Source: Mariniphaga sp041686935
Lineage (GTDB): Bacteria > Bacteroidota > Bacteroidia > Bacteroidales > Prolixibacteraceae
Length of the DNA stretch: 64,000 nucleotides
Reading direction: 5' to 3'
Assembly (NCBI GenBank): GCA_041686935.1
Contig: JAWLCW010000004.1
Span: 124,001-188,000 of the forward strand
The notes under the pieces are model-generated. The model saw only the letters and a list, made by a program, of their open reading frames with translations. It was not told the DNA's origin and made no database searches. Every line of letters starts with the position of its first letter. Position 1 is the stretch's first letter. Positions 1 through 9,269 of this stretch are shown piece by piece. A program made the translations under genes and the position numbers.

Positions 1-923
1 TCAAAAAATGTTTCGTACGTAGTAAGGTTTACTTCCGACGGATCAGCCTCAACCTGGCCAAAGTCAGGATTAACAGTAAGGTCGAGTGTCAGGTAATTGG
101 TAAGTCCGATTTTGGCATCCAGCCCGGCATTTAATCCGTTATCTTTTCCATCTTTTCGAAACGGATTTTCCATGTCTTTTTCAAACCGCTCGGTTCGCGC
201 AACCACATAAGGCATTATATCGATGGTATTTTTGGGTTCGATATTTTTTAATCCATTCATATCGCCAAATTGTGAAACCATTCCTACAATACCGCGCTGC
301 ATGGGCTGCCATGATGAAAGTTCCTCTTTTCTGAAAATCTGCCTGAATACCTGTAATCCCCATTTTTGTTCTCCGTTTTTATCGAAGCGGAGTTGGGTAA
401 GCGGAATGCGCATTTCGGCAATCCAGCCTTCATCTGTTTTGCTGGTTTTAACCCACCAAATTGGGTCCCAGGTAAAGTCTTCATTTTCACCATCATTACT
501 TACTACCCAATCGGCTTTCACTCCAACAGCCGAAACGGCAAAAAGAAAAGCTGTACGGCGATCGAAATAAGTATCAAAGGCAATTGCCACCATGTCACCT
601 TCCATTACATCGCGGCGTGTCATTCGCATGGAAATACTGTCAGGATTTTTGTCGAGTGCTTTTATGGCTGCATAAACGTTGTGTTCGTCGTATAAAATGG
701 CAAACTCGGTCTGCTGATAAGGTTTTTTTCCCTCATGGGGCTGAAACTGAATAAAATTATCTTCCCATTTTACTGACTGCCAGGCCGGCTCATCCAGTTT
801 TCCGTCAATTGTAATATCATACCCGTTTACCTGATTGGCAACGTAAAGCTTTTTATCCGGTTCCTGCGCATTTAATATACATGAAACAAATAAACACAGG
901 ATGAACATTGTTTTGCTTTTCAT
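1..923 (-). CDS. DUF5916 family secreted protein (C-terminus beyond window)
   Basis: Translating the minus strand from ATG at 921-923 gives an open frame that runs off the left edge (about 307 codons visible). It starts with a signal peptide (MKSKTMFILCLFVSCILNAQ). Residues about 35-190 look like a CBM9-type carbohydrate-binding domain (YDITIDGKLDEPAW, then FDTYFDRRTAFLF and WIAEMRIPLTQLRF). From about residue 230 it passes into DUF5916 (DIMPYVVARTE, LDLTVNPDFGQVEADPS), which in full-length members is a large beta-barrel-like outer membrane region. Such proteins are common in Bacteroidota and their substrate is not established. The gene stands apart from the oxidoreductase gene upstream of it, with a likely terminator between. 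The family call is firm; the function is open. Confidence 0.85.
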   Translation of the reverse strand, partial: MKSKTMFILCLFVSCILNAQEPDKKLYVANQVNGYDITIDGKLDEPAWQSVKWEDNFIQFQPHEGKKPYQQTEFAILYDEHNVYAAIKALDKNPDSISMRMTRRDVMEGDMVAIAFDTYFDRRTAFLFAVSAVGVKADWVVSNDGENEDFTWDPIWWVKTSKTDEGWIAEMRIPLTQLRFDKNGEQKWGLQVFRQIFRKEELSSWQPMQRGIVGMVSQFGDMNGLKNIEPKNTIDIMPYVVARTERFEKDMENPFRKDGKDNGLNAGLDAKIGLTNYLTLDLTVNPDFGQVEADPSEVNLTTYETFF

Positions 924-976
924 AAATGATGGCTTTCTGTTAAGACTCAATTATGAAAAAAGTGTTACAGAAAAAT

Positions 977-1007
977 TGAAAAAAATTCTGTTTAGCGGGG
1001 CTAAACA
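977..1007 (-). terminator. Rho-independent terminator after the oxidoreductase gene
   Basis: On the minus strand an 8-bp perfect stem (TGTTTAGC / GCTAAACA, 989-1007, three-base loop) is followed by GAA and a run of seven T. It lies 125 bp past the stop codon of the 1133-2509 gene and before the DUF5916 start, so it would separate the two genes. Confidence 0.5.
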
Positions 1008-1132
1008 AGTTGATTTCATTGACAAATTTTAGTTTGAAATGCTTTATTCTAATATTCAGCCGAATTTGAAATTGATATTTAAATCCGGTATAGTTTTTCA
1101 GTAAAATATGCAACTCTGCATTAAAACTTATT

Positions 1133-2509
1133 TCAGAATCCGGCTGTATTCCATCCTTCCCGGTAAACCCGTCCAAGAAGTTTTTCCGCTTCCGGATGAT
1201 TTGGAATTTTCATATTTTCAGCATCCCATTGCAGCAATGTTTCGGGTACTTGTACGGCAACAGTTCCCAGTAAAATTGCTTCGGTCATCGGCCCGGTTTG
1301 TGCAAAGTGAGACTCTGTTTTTGCACCACCCAAACAAGCATCCACAAAGTGATGATAATGGTTCCTTTCCTTAAAATTTGGGAGTTTGTAGCCGGCAAAT
1401 TTGCTTTGTGGTAAAAGTACCAAATCGTTTCCATGGGCTACCAGCAGGGCGCCTTCGGTTCCAACCAGCATCGCCGATTCGGGAGGATAGGGATCTCCGG
1501 GGAATAAATCCATAACTTCCTTCGGAGGAAAAAATTCACCATCGAACCATTCAACAGGGAGTTCTGCTGATTCAGTAAATTTGTTTCCCGGAAAAACCCA
1601 GGTGATATGATTTGCCTGTGGCCAGTTGTCTGCGCGGCGTTGCGGCGACTCCTGCCATGAACCCTGGACTTTTGCCACAACAGTTTTGGGTGCTTTTAAA
1701 TCGAGCCCTTTCCAAACAGCATCAAAGAGATGGCACCCGATATCGCCCGACCATCCTGTTCCAAAATCAAGCCATCCCCGCCAAAGCCAAGGATGATAAA
1801 TTTTTGGAGCGTATTCCCGCATAGGAGCCGTTCCAATCCACATATCCCAGTCAAGATTTTCAGGAACCGTTTCGCCATTTTCGGGGCGTGGTCCGGCCAG
1901 CCTGTAATTTTCAACAGCTCCCGGCCTGTTTGAACAGAGATAAACATGTTTAATTTTCCCAATTGCACCATTTTTAATCAGTTGAACTGCCCTTCGATCA
2001 TTAGCAGAGGAAGCGTGCTGCGTTCCAAGTTGAGTAATTACTCTTTTTTCAACCGATGCTTCGGTTAATTTGCGCACTTCGGCAACATCGTGGCACATAG
2101 GTTTCTGGCAGTAAACATGTTTGCCTTTCTGAATGGCATTCCAGGCAATAATGAAATGATTGTGATCGGGAACCGTCACATTCACTGAGTCGATATTCCC
2201 TTCCTCTTTGTCGAGCATCTCTCGCCAGTCGGTATATTTTCGGGCATCGGGAACAAGTTCGGATGCTTTCTCCAGCATATTTTTGTCCACATCGCATATG
2301 GCAACAATTTTTACATTGGGGTGGCTTAAAAAGTTTTTAAGGTCGCCTAAACCCATCATTCCTCCCACACCGATGCAAGCGTGGTTTAATATTCCTTTTT
2401 TTGCACATGATTCGAGAATGAAAGGTGCGCCAATTGCCGCAGTGGTAGCTGTTTGAATAAATTTACGACGCGAAGGAGAAAAGGTCTGGTTTTTCATAAT
2501 TTGAGTCAT
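1133..2509 (-). CDS. Gfo/Idh/MocA family oxidoreductase, Tat-exported
   Basis: 458 aa. The N-terminus carries a twin-arginine signal (SPSRRKFIQTATTAAIG) ending in ILESC, so it may be a Tat-exported lipoprotein. The Rossmann dinucleotide-binding part follows (CIGVGGMMGLGDL, then VAICDVDKN). A QKPMCHDVAEV segment matches the EKP signature of the family, and GDIGCHLFDAV carries the usual active-site His region. The C-terminal half is the alpha/beta oxidoreductase domain. Family members oxidise or reduce sugars and sugar derivatives with NAD(P); exported Bacteroidota versions are often found near glycan genes, and some related ones are NAD-dependent glycosidases (GH109). ATG at 2497 (MKNQTF) is an alternative start giving a more typical Tat leader. 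A -7 element lies just upstream at 2526-2533. Confidence 0.88.
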   Translation of the reverse strand: MTQIMKNQTFSPSRRKFIQTATTAAIGAPFILESCAKKGILNHACIGVGGMMGLGDLKNFLSHPNVKIVAICDVDKNMLEKASELVPDARKYTDWREMLDKEEGNIDSVNVTVPDHNHFIIAWNAIQKGKHVYCQKPMCHDVAEVRKLTEASVEKRVITQLGTQHASSANDRRAVQLIKNGAIGKIKHVYLCSNRPGAVENYRLAGPRPENGETVPENLDWDMWIGTAPMREYAPKIYHPWLWRGWLDFGTGWSGDIGCHLFDAVWKGLDLKAPKTVVAKVQGSWQESPQRRADNWPQANHITWVFPGNKFTESAELPVEWFDGEFFPPKEVMDLFPGDPYPPESAMLVGTEGALLVAHGNDLVLLPQSKFAGYKLPNFKERNHYHHFVDACLGGAKTESHFAQTGPMTEAILLGTVAVQVPETLLQWDAENMKIPNHPEAEKLLGRVYREGWNTAGF

Positions 2510-2525
2510 TTTAGTCTAAATCTAA

Positions 2526-2533
2526 CAAAATTA
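2526..2533 (-). promoter_or_regulatory. Candidate -7 promoter element (TAATTTTG)
   Basis: The minus strand reads TAATTTTG, matching the Bacteroidota -7 consensus TAnnTTTG. It would start transcription near 2519, giving a very short leader to ATG 2509 or about 22 nt to ATG 2497. I saw no clear TTTG -33 box at the expected spacing. Confidence 0.3.
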
Positions 2534-2636
2534 TGGTTTAAAACAGATTGAACCGCATAATTTCAAAAGACCTTTTCAAGATTAGACCTTTTTTGCTGAA
2601 AATCCAAAAAATCGGGTCAAAAAACATGAATTGTTT

Positions 2637-2644
2637 TAGATTTG
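2637..2644 (+). promoter_or_regulatory. Candidate -7 promoter element (TAGATTTG)
   Basis: TAGATTTG matches TAnnTTTG and sits 22 bp before the ATG of the TPR lipoprotein gene. No convincing -33 box was found. It lies in the 157-bp spacer between two divergent genes, opposite the candidate at 2526-2533. Confidence 0.4.
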
Positions 2645-2666
2645 TCATTGAATTATAAATTGAATT

Positions 2667-3551
2667 ATGAAGTCAGGCTTTAAAATATTCTTAATAAGCA
2701 CAGCAATTTTTGTTGGTTCGTGCTCTGCTCCAAAGGTTTTGGAAGACTATAAAAAAAATGCCGAACAGGCGGAACTTCAGAACGATTTTGAAAAAGCTGT
2801 AATCGCCTGGAAACAGTATTTTAACCAATTTCCCGGATTGAACGATTTGGACGGAGCAGTTTATGCTCAGGCCGCCCAGGCGGCATACAAGGCAGGCGAA
2901 ATCAATCAGGCCACAGAGTGGTACGACCAGGCCCGTTACCGCGACTTTGCCAGTGCTGAGATGTATTCCACGCTGGCAGAAATTTACCGGAAGCAGGGTA
3001 ATCTTTCCAGAGAACTTTCTTCGCTGGAATTTTTGCAGGAAAATTTTGACGGCGAAGTTGAAGGTGTGAACAGCCGTTTGTTTGCCATTTACGATGAAAT
3101 TGATATGACTGAAAAAGCACTGGATGTATGGGAGGAAATGTCGCAGGAAGCAAAAGGCACTGAACCAAATCTGGAAAAGTTTTTTGAACTGAACAAACTC
3201 CTGGGCAATGATGAAATGCTTGATTCAGTGAGTATTGTTTTGCTGGAATTAAATCCGGAAAATGTGAACGGCCTGGAATGGAATGCTACAATAATTTACC
3301 ACCAGGCCGAAGAACGTTACCAGCGCGAAATGGCCAGATACGAAAACAACCGCACCCGAAGCCAGTACCGTATTTTGCTGAAAGAACTGGATAAAGTGAC
3401 TGCCGATTTCAGGATTGCGCTGGGCTATTTCGAAAAATTGTGGGACCTTAAACCTGAATCCCGAAAAGAATATGCCGGCTACATGTCGAACATACATGTG
3501 CGGTTCAACGACGAACAAAAAGCCAATTATTACCGAGGTTTTGTGAAATAG
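2667..3551 (+). CDS. TPR-containing lipoprotein, function unknown
   Basis: 294 aa. The leader MKSGFKIFLISTAIFVGSCS ends in a lipobox (GSC), so the protein should be lipid-anchored in the envelope. The rest is almost wholly helical, with tetratricopeptide-like repeats about 34 residues apart: FEKAVIAWKQYFNQFP, AYKAGEINQATEWYDQAR, YSTLAEIYRKQGNLSRELS and later AEERYQREMARY. TPR folds bind partner proteins; no catalytic motif is visible. It is transcribed alone, divergent from the oxidoreductase gene and followed by a palindromic interspersed repeat. A scaffold or assembly role in the periplasm is possible but only an inference. Confidence 0.8.
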   Translation: MKSGFKIFLISTAIFVGSCSAPKVLEDYKKNAEQAELQNDFEKAVIAWKQYFNQFPGLNDLDGAVYAQAAQAAYKAGEINQATEWYDQARYRDFASAEMYSTLAEIYRKQGNLSRELSSLEFLQENFDGEVEGVNSRLFAIYDEIDMTEKALDVWEEMSQEAKGTEPNLEKFFELNKLLGNDEMLDSVSIVLLELNPENVNGLEWNATIIYHQAEERYQREMARYENNRTRSQYRILLKELDKVTADFRIALGYFEKLWDLKPESRKEYAGYMSNIHVRFNDEQKANYYRGFVK

Positions 3552-3570
3552 TGTTATCTCTACATTGAAA

Positions 3571-3674
3571 TGTCATTTCTCACGAAGTGATTCCTTTGGA
3601 AGAATCCCGGTATTCCGGGTGAGAAATCTCTGAAATTGAAACAGATTTCTCCTCCCGAAATCGTCGAAATGACA
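3571..3674. repeat. Palindromic interspersed element with nested hairpins
   Basis: The 104-bp segment begins TGTCATTTC and ends GAAATGACA, a perfect 9-bp inverted pair. Nested inside are CCCGG/CCGGG with a TATT loop and GAGAAATCT/AGATTTCTC. It fills the spacer between convergent genes. Its 3581-3602 part, read on the minus strand, contains CTTCCAAAGGAATCACTTCG, which recurs exactly in three repeats near 44-45 kb. It looks like a non-coding mobile or REP-like element; it may double as a transcription stop. Confidence 0.65.
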
Positions 3675-3711
3675 GCATTGGACATTTTTCATGTTTGATC
3701 TGGCAGTAGTT

Positions 3712-5370
3712 TTACTTTTTTGCTTTCCGTATATAAAATACAAATCCGTTTTTTCGTCCGGTTTCTTCAATATCATCGTATTTTTCCATCAGTGGTGCCC
3801 GATGAATTTTAGTCACAAAATGCACATCTTTATCGATGTTGCCTGTTAAAAGCCATTCTTCATTATAAAAATTTTGGTTTGAAGGAGGTTGGGTTTCGCC
3901 ATAAAACCAGGTGGCATACGATTTAAAATGGATGTTTTTCAGGTAAACATCCTGTCCGGCTTTCGATTTAAAAAATTCGATGAGCGCATTTTGCGAATAT
4001 TTTTCAATACGCGGAACCAGAACAAGAATCACCAAAAGGGTAAAAATGGCAGTAGTTCCCCAAAGAAAAACGGCACGTTTCAGCGGCTCGGTTTTTTTAA
4101 TTCGGGTAAAAATTAAAACGATTGTGATTAGAAACAGGAGTCCGGGCAAAAACTCAAATCCTGTCCAGTTGACTTCTGCTTTCAGGTTTTCAACCGCAAA
4201 GGCATCGTTTATGAGGTTACTTTCAATAATTTTGTGTTTGAATTTATCCACAAACGGCAACAACATTACCGGTAGTGCCACCAAAACCGAAATAGCAATG
4301 ATGATGGCCGACATCCATTTGCTCCATTTAAATTGATTCTGCCAGACACGGTAAACAAAACCGGCTGCAAGGAAAGTGAGTGGAAAGTAGGCCAGTGAGG
4401 AGTAGTGTACAATTTTGGTTTTTACAATGGAAAACAGAATGAGTACCACCCAAAAAAGTATGACCATCCATTTTTTCATAAACGGGTAAAATGACTCCTC
4501 CGCTGGTTCTTTGCCAAATGCTTTCAGCGCCAGAATGGAAGAGGGGAAAACGCCGAAAAACAGCACCACAAAATGGTATCCGAAAAAGCCGCCGTGTCCG
4601 GCATCCTGAGTTTGAAAAAGCCGAACCTGGTAAACAATGAATTCAACTACTGTGTCGAAATTGCCGGTTAAAATCTGAATGATAAACCACGACCCGCCTG
4701 TCAGGGCCAAAACTATAAAGTAAGTTATTACATCCATCACCCGTACTTTCACCTTGAATTTCACCCAAATCAAAAATACACTGCCCGTGAGGGCAATAAG
4801 TAAAAATCCGACCGGTCCTTTTGTAAGAATCGCCAGCCCGGCAAACGTTGCAGCAAGAACAATGTTTCGAATTTTTTGTATGTTTTCAGGAAAAGCATAC
4901 AGCATTAAAAAGTAAACGCCCAGAAAAATGAACAGGTTGAACCAGGGGTCGATGATGCCCGATTTGAAATAGAAAAACGGCAAAACCGAACCTGCATAAG
5001 CCAGCACCCATAATAAACCAAACAGGTTATTCCGTATTTTCCGGCCAATATTAAAAAGAACAAGCAGTGTTACAATTCCGCAAACAGCATTTGGAAAGCG
5101 GGCAGCAAACTCATTAATACCGAAAAGTTTCATGGAGAGAACCTGCATCCAGATAAACAGAGGAGGTTTTTCCCAAAATGGCTGAAAATTAATCTGAACG
5201 GTGAGGTAGTTGCCGGTTACTATCATTTCGCGGGCCGATTCGGCAAAGTTTATCTCGTCCCAGTCGAGCAAATGTTCGCCACCTAAAAAAGGTATAAAAA
5301 GCAAGGCAGCAACAACTGCAATTAAAATGCGAATCGCAGTGGGGTTCAACCGGTTTATTTTTTCATTCAT
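3712..5370 (-). CDS. Glycosyltransferase family 39 (ArnT/PMT-like) membrane protein
   Basis: 552 aa with about 11-12 hydrophobic segments. Near the N-terminus it has the GT39-type motif DEINFAESAREM in the first periplasmic loop, followed by INFQPFWEKPPLFIWMQ and FAARFPNAVCG, both typical of ArnT-like enzymes. Members transfer a sugar from a polyprenyl-phosphate donor to lipid A, protein or another surface acceptor on the outer face of the inner membrane. The C-terminal part (about 470-552) is soluble. Its start overlaps the stop of the PAP2 phosphatase gene by 4 bp (ATGA), so the two are translationally coupled; a lipid-linked sugar and a lipid phosphatase make a sensible pair for envelope lipid modification. 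The exact acceptor cannot be told. Confidence 0.85.
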   Translation of the reverse strand: MNEKINRLNPTAIRILIAVVAALLFIPFLGGEHLLDWDEINFAESAREMIVTGNYLTVQINFQPFWEKPPLFIWMQVLSMKLFGINEFAARFPNAVCGIVTLLVLFNIGRKIRNNLFGLLWVLAYAGSVLPFFYFKSGIIDPWFNLFIFLGVYFLMLYAFPENIQKIRNIVLAATFAGLAILTKGPVGFLLIALTGSVFLIWVKFKVKVRVMDVITYFIVLALTGGSWFIIQILTGNFDTVVEFIVYQVRLFQTQDAGHGGFFGYHFVVLFFGVFPSSILALKAFGKEPAEESFYPFMKKWMVILFWVVLILFSIVKTKIVHYSSLAYFPLTFLAAGFVYRVWQNQFKWSKWMSAIIIAISVLVALPVMLLPFVDKFKHKIIESNLINDAFAVENLKAEVNWTGFEFLPGLLFLITIVLIFTRIKKTEPLKRAVFLWGTTAIFTLLVILVLVPRIEKYSQNALIEFFKSKAGQDVYLKNIHFKSYATWFYGETQPPSNQNFYNEEWLLTGNIDKDVHFVTKIHRAPLMEKYDDIEETGRKNGFVFYIRKAKK

Positions 5371-6026
5371 TTTGAAGGTTTTGCAAGAGTTAAAACAGAT
5401 TTATTGAGCCAGGATTTACGCCAGTATTGCACCCACCAAAAGGAAACCAGCATCAGCACAACAGAGACTAATGATCCAACGGTAATGTCAATCGCAAAAT
5501 GCTGGGATAAGTAAACGCGGGAGTATGCGACCAGAACTGCACCAAAAAACAGCGCCAGTTTTCCCCAGCGGTTTTTGGTTATCAAAGCCAGCATAAAAAA
5601 CACGCTGAAAGCTGTTGCTGTGTGGCCTGAAGGAAAACTTTGCAGGCTGTGCAGTTTTACTCCTTCAACCAAATGAAGTTGATACGATTCAAACAATTCG
5701 AAATATTTTGATGGCCGGTACATTTCTGTAAATATCACTTTTTTGAACAGATTAACCACAAGCGCAGTGCTAAGACTTCCGATAAGAAAAGCAAAAAAGT
5801 AACGATATTTTACAAAAAGAAAAATAACTGCTAAAATGGCAATCATAGCACCGTCGCCCAAATGTGTGGCATATTTAAAAAAAACATCAAAAAATGGAGT
5901 GTTGGCTTTATTCAGCAAAATATGCAGTTCTGCTTTGGGAAAACTTATCAGAAAACCTGCACAAATTATCAGGAAAATAATGTAAGGTGTTAAAAACCAA
6001 TTGTTTTTTGCAAATAAATTCTTCAT
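5367..6026 (-). CDS. PAP2 family membrane phosphatase
   Basis: 219 aa from ATG 6026; a TTG nine codons upstream also keeps the frame open, but the ATG start gives a clean basic-hydrophobic N-terminus (MKNLFAKNNW). Five to six membrane segments. All three PAP2 acid-phosphatase motifs are present: KKVIFTEMYRPSK (K-x-RP), SFPSGHTA (PSGH) and SRVYLSQHFAID (SR-x5-H-x3-D). The family dephosphorylates lipid phosphates such as undecaprenyl diphosphate, phosphatidylglycerol phosphate or lipid A phosphates at the periplasmic face. First gene of a two-gene operon with the GT39 gene. Substrate not deducible. Confidence 0.88.
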   Translation of the reverse strand: MKNLFAKNNWFLTPYIIFLIICAGFLISFPKAELHILLNKANTPFFDVFFKYATHLGDGAMIAILAVIFLFVKYRYFFAFLIGSLSTALVVNLFKKVIFTEMYRPSKYFELFESYQLHLVEGVKLHSLQSFPSGHTATAFSVFFMLALITKNRWGKLALFFGAVLVAYSRVYLSQHFAIDITVGSLVSVVLMLVSFWWVQYWRKSWLNKSVLTLAKPSK

Positions 6027-6170
6027 CAGAATTGCTTTAAATGACGAGCGCAAAAATCATTAAAAAAAATGGAAAGAACAATTTTTAAGGCTTTTCGTAA
6101 AAAAAACAATAAAAATTACAATTTGATTAAACCTTTTTGTTTTCACTTCGTCGAATGACCATTAAACGAT

Positions 6171-6233
6171 GCAACCTTTGCGTTGCGTTTTTTTACATAG
6201 GTGAAGTCCCGGCTGTTGAGCCGGGACTTTTTT
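6171..6233 (+). terminator. Tandem hairpins with T-tracts, plus-strand oriented
   Basis: Two hairpins in series: GCAAC/GTTGC (6171-6186) followed by seven T, then a strong 10-bp stem AGTCCCGGCT/AGCCGGGACT (6205-6228, GTTG loop) followed by six T. Both are oriented for plus-strand transcription, yet no plus-strand gene lies upstream, because the previous gene diverges. They could end a small RNA starting at about 6060-6160 or act as a leader attenuator for the nuclease gene at 6325. Confidence 0.6.
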
Positions 6234-6324
6234 GATCCCTAAACCAACCTTTATTCATTAGTGAAACAAAATTTTCGTTTTGATTCTGCCATCCATTCTT
6301 TATCTTCGGGAAAATTTTTAAAAG

Positions 6325-9192
6325 ATGGAACGGTTTCTTTCCCGGTGCGCTGAATATATTTACAATAGTCATAAAAACGAACTTCATGATATTTGCCTGG
6401 TTTTTCCAAACCGGAGAGCGGGCGTTTTTTTCAATGCATATTTGCAAAGACAACTCTCGGTGCCGGTAATCGGGCCCCAAGTAACTACTGTAAACGAATT
6501 TATTTCAGGCTATTCCCCGCTTCATCAGGGAGAAAAACTTCAACTTGTTTCTATTCTCTACGATGTTTTTCAGAAGCATACCCATACATCCGAAAGTTTC
6601 GACGATTTTTATTTTTGGGGCGAAGTACTTTTGGCCGACTTCAACGATATTGACAACTACCTGGTAAATGCCAAAGATTTGTTTACCAACCTGGCCGATT
6701 TAAAAGAAATTGAAGGTTTGTTCGATTACCTTACTCCTGAGCAAAAAGCCGCCATCGAAAGGTTTTGGGGAAGTTTAGCCGGAAGCGGACAAAAAGCTCA
6801 TCACGAGAAGTTTATCTCTGTTTGGCAAAAACTTTATCCTGTTTATTCAGATTTTAAAAAATATTTGCAGGGAAAGCAACTGGCATACAATGGGATGATT
6901 TCCAGGGCGGTGATTGAAAAATTACAGGTTGAAGAACCGCAGTTTGAGTTCAAAAAATTTTACATCGTTGGTCTGAATGCATTAAACAACTGTGAAAAAG
7001 CTTTTTTTAATCTGCTGAAACAAAAACAAAAAGTTACTTTTTTATGGGATTACGACCGGTTTTATCTGGATGATAAAATCAATAATGCCGGAAGATTTAT
7101 TCGCGATAACCTTAACCAGTTTCCGCCACCAGATGATTTTAATCTGAATGTTACTCAATTTTTGGGAAAGAAGAATATTAAGCTGGTGGCAGTTTCGTCC
7201 AATTACGGACAGGCACAGGGTATTCCAAAGTTTTTGGAGGAAATTGAATCCGGATTTAAAGAAGAGTTTGACAACACCGCTGTGGTTTTAGCTGATGAAT
7301 CGCTTCTTTATCCGGCACTCGGCGCTATTCCCGGTGATTTTGGAACGGTGAACGTAACAATGGGTTATCCGGTTAAAAACTCGGTCGTTTACGGATTTAT
7401 TCTGTTATTGATAAACCTTCTGAAAAACAACCGGCTGAATGAAAACGGAAAACCGGTTATATACCATCGCTTTGTAACCGATATTTTGAACCACCAGTTG
7501 CTTGGAAACATTGAACCGGAAAAAACGACTGAGTTTCTCGCAAACCTGAAAGAGAAGAACCGCATTACCGTTCCTGTGGATGAAATTAATTTTTCAACAT
7601 TGCATCGGCTTATTTTTCAATTACCGGCAAAAGTGGAAAATTACAGCCGCTGGTTTTTGGAAATTTTAGGCCGTTTTTACGAGATGGTAAAAAGGAACGA
7701 TGCTGAAAATCAACTTTTAGCTGAATTGATTTTTTCCATTTACCAGACCGTTGAAAAACTGGATTCTGTTATTTCAGACGTGGTTAATACCCAGCAACGC
7801 GAAATCAGCAATGCGGTTTATTTTCGTTTGTTCAGCCAGTATGTGGGGCAGGTTTCGGTGGCGTTTGAAGGTGAACCGCTAAGCGGAATGCAGGTGATGG
7901 GAATACTGGAAACACGCTGCCTCGATTTTGAAAACCTGATTATCCTGGGCCTGAATGAGAACAAATGGCCCCGAACATTTACTGCGCCTTCATTTATTCC
8001 GTATAACCTTCGTAAAGGTTTTGGGTTGCCGGGAATTGACGAGCAGGATGCCATGTATGCCTATTATTTTTACCGGTTAATTCAGCGGTCAGAAAATATT
8101 ACTGCAACATACAGTACGCTTAAGGAGGGAATCGGCACCGGAGAACTCAGCCGCTATGGTTTCCAGCTTCTTTACGATTCGGGTCTTGAAGTGCAAAAAA
8201 CTACGCTCGATTTTAAATTTTCCAACGAACCGGTACCGCCCATTAAAGTGCAAAATTCTGCTGAGAATGTTGAAAGGCTTTTAGCCCGGATTTCAAATGA
8301 TAAACCGCTTTCACCAACGGCCATTAACACCTGGTTGCAGTGCAGCTTGCGGTTTTATTTCCGTTACATTTTGCAGCTTCCCGAACCCGATGAAATGAAG
8401 GATGAAATTGACAGTCCGGTTTTTGGCAGCATTTTTCACGAAGTGATTGAAAATCTTTATAAACCGTTTGAGGGGAAAATGGTAAATAAAGTTGATTTGG
8501 AAAAAATCAGCACCAACAAAGTTTTGATTGAAAATGAAATCCGCAAGGCGATTGGCAAACACTATTTTAGGCAAAAAGACCCAACGGAAAAAACTGTAAA
8601 ACTGGAAGGCAAAACCATATTAATTTATGAAAATACAAAAACGTTTATCCGGCGATTGCTGGAGATTGATATGCAACAAGCTCCTTTTCAGTTGGTTTCG
8701 CTGGAAGGTGAGTATCAGGCAACCTTAAAAATCAGAACAGAAGATAAAGAAATTCCGGTTCGTATAGGCGGCAAAATCGATCGCGTGGATAAGGTAAACG
8801 GCGCTCTCCGTATTCTCGATTACAAAACAGGAAATGTGGAATCGTTTGTATTTAATGATTTGGACGAACTTTTTGAAAAAGACAGGGAAAAACCGAAAAA
8901 GGAAATTTTACAGGCGCTCATTTACTGCCTGGTTTATAAGAAAAATACAGAAGAAACAGGTGAACTTCAACCGGCTATTTACAGTCTCAGAAAATTGTTT
9001 GAAGAAAACTTTGCTCCCGAAATTAAAAAAAATGGGAAGGCTGTTTCTTTTCAGGAGATCGAATCTGAATTTACAGAGCAACTTCAGTTATTGGTTTCTG
9101 AAATTTTTTCAATATCAGGAACGTTTAACCAGACACCCCACGAAAAATACTGCCAGTATTGTCCGTACAACAAAATTTGCCAGCGGTATTAG
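6325..9192 (+). CDS. AddB-like PD-(D/E)XK exonuclease subunit
   Basis: 955 aa. The C-terminal domain has the PD-(D/E)XK nuclease core: GGKIDRVD (Asp about 819) and LDYKTG (Asp 832, Lys 834). Four cysteines fit the AddB iron-sulfur clasp: Cys 673 (WLQCSLRFYF) and a C-terminal C-x2-C-x5-C (943, 946, 952). The N-terminal 600 residues are an inactivated-helicase-like region (VFPNRRAGVFF start; ETRCLDFENLIILGLNE in the middle). Such proteins pair with an AddA/UvrD-type helicase to resect double-strand breaks for recombination. No AddA gene is next to it here; the following gene is convergent. TATCTTCG at 6301-6308 is a near match to a -7 element. Confidence 0.85.
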   Translation: MERFLSRCAEYIYNSHKNELHDICLVFPNRRAGVFFNAYLQRQLSVPVIGPQVTTVNEFISGYSPLHQGEKLQLVSILYDVFQKHTHTSESFDDFYFWGEVLLADFNDIDNYLVNAKDLFTNLADLKEIEGLFDYLTPEQKAAIERFWGSLAGSGQKAHHEKFISVWQKLYPVYSDFKKYLQGKQLAYNGMISRAVIEKLQVEEPQFEFKKFYIVGLNALNNCEKAFFNLLKQKQKVTFLWDYDRFYLDDKINNAGRFIRDNLNQFPPPDDFNLNVTQFLGKKNIKLVAVSSNYGQAQGIPKFLEEIESGFKEEFDNTAVVLADESLLYPALGAIPGDFGTVNVTMGYPVKNSVVYGFILLLINLLKNNRLNENGKPVIYHRFVTDILNHQLLGNIEPEKTTEFLANLKEKNRITVPVDEINFSTLHRLIFQLPAKVENYSRWFLEILGRFYEMVKRNDAENQLLAELIFSIYQTVEKLDSVISDVVNTQQREISNAVYFRLFSQYVGQVSVAFEGEPLSGMQVMGILETRCLDFENLIILGLNENKWPRTFTAPSFIPYNLRKGFGLPGIDEQDAMYAYYFYRLIQRSENITATYSTLKEGIGTGELSRYGFQLLYDSGLEVQKTTLDFKFSNEPVPPIKVQNSAENVERLLARISNDKPLSPTAINTWLQCSLRFYFRYILQLPEPDEMKDEIDSPVFGSIFHEVIENLYKPFEGKMVNKVDLEKISTNKVLIENEIRKAIGKHYFRQKDPTEKTVKLEGKTILIYENTKTFIRRLLEIDMQQAPFQLVSLEGEYQATLKIRTEDKEIPVRIGGKIDRVDKVNGALRILDYKTGNVESFVFNDLDELFEKDREKPKKEILQALIYCLVYKKNTEETGELQPAIYSLRKLFEENFAPEIKKNGKAVSFQEIESEFTEQLQLLVSEIFSISGTFNQTPHEKYCQYCPYNKICQRY

Positions 9193-9214
9193 TTGTTAAA
9201 AAAAGTGTTATACA

Positions 9215-9258
9215 GGTTTAAAAAATGCAACAAGAGTTTAAACCAACGATATTTTTTT
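9215..9258. terminator. Terminator between convergent genes
   Basis: GGTTTAAA (9215-9222) pairs with TTTAAACC (9237-9244) across a 14-base loop, and a run of seven T follows at 9251-9258. It lies 22 bp after the AddB-like gene stop and just before the end of the opposing gene, so it could stop transcription from the left. Confidence 0.45.
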
Positions 9259-9269
9259 AATGCACGGAA

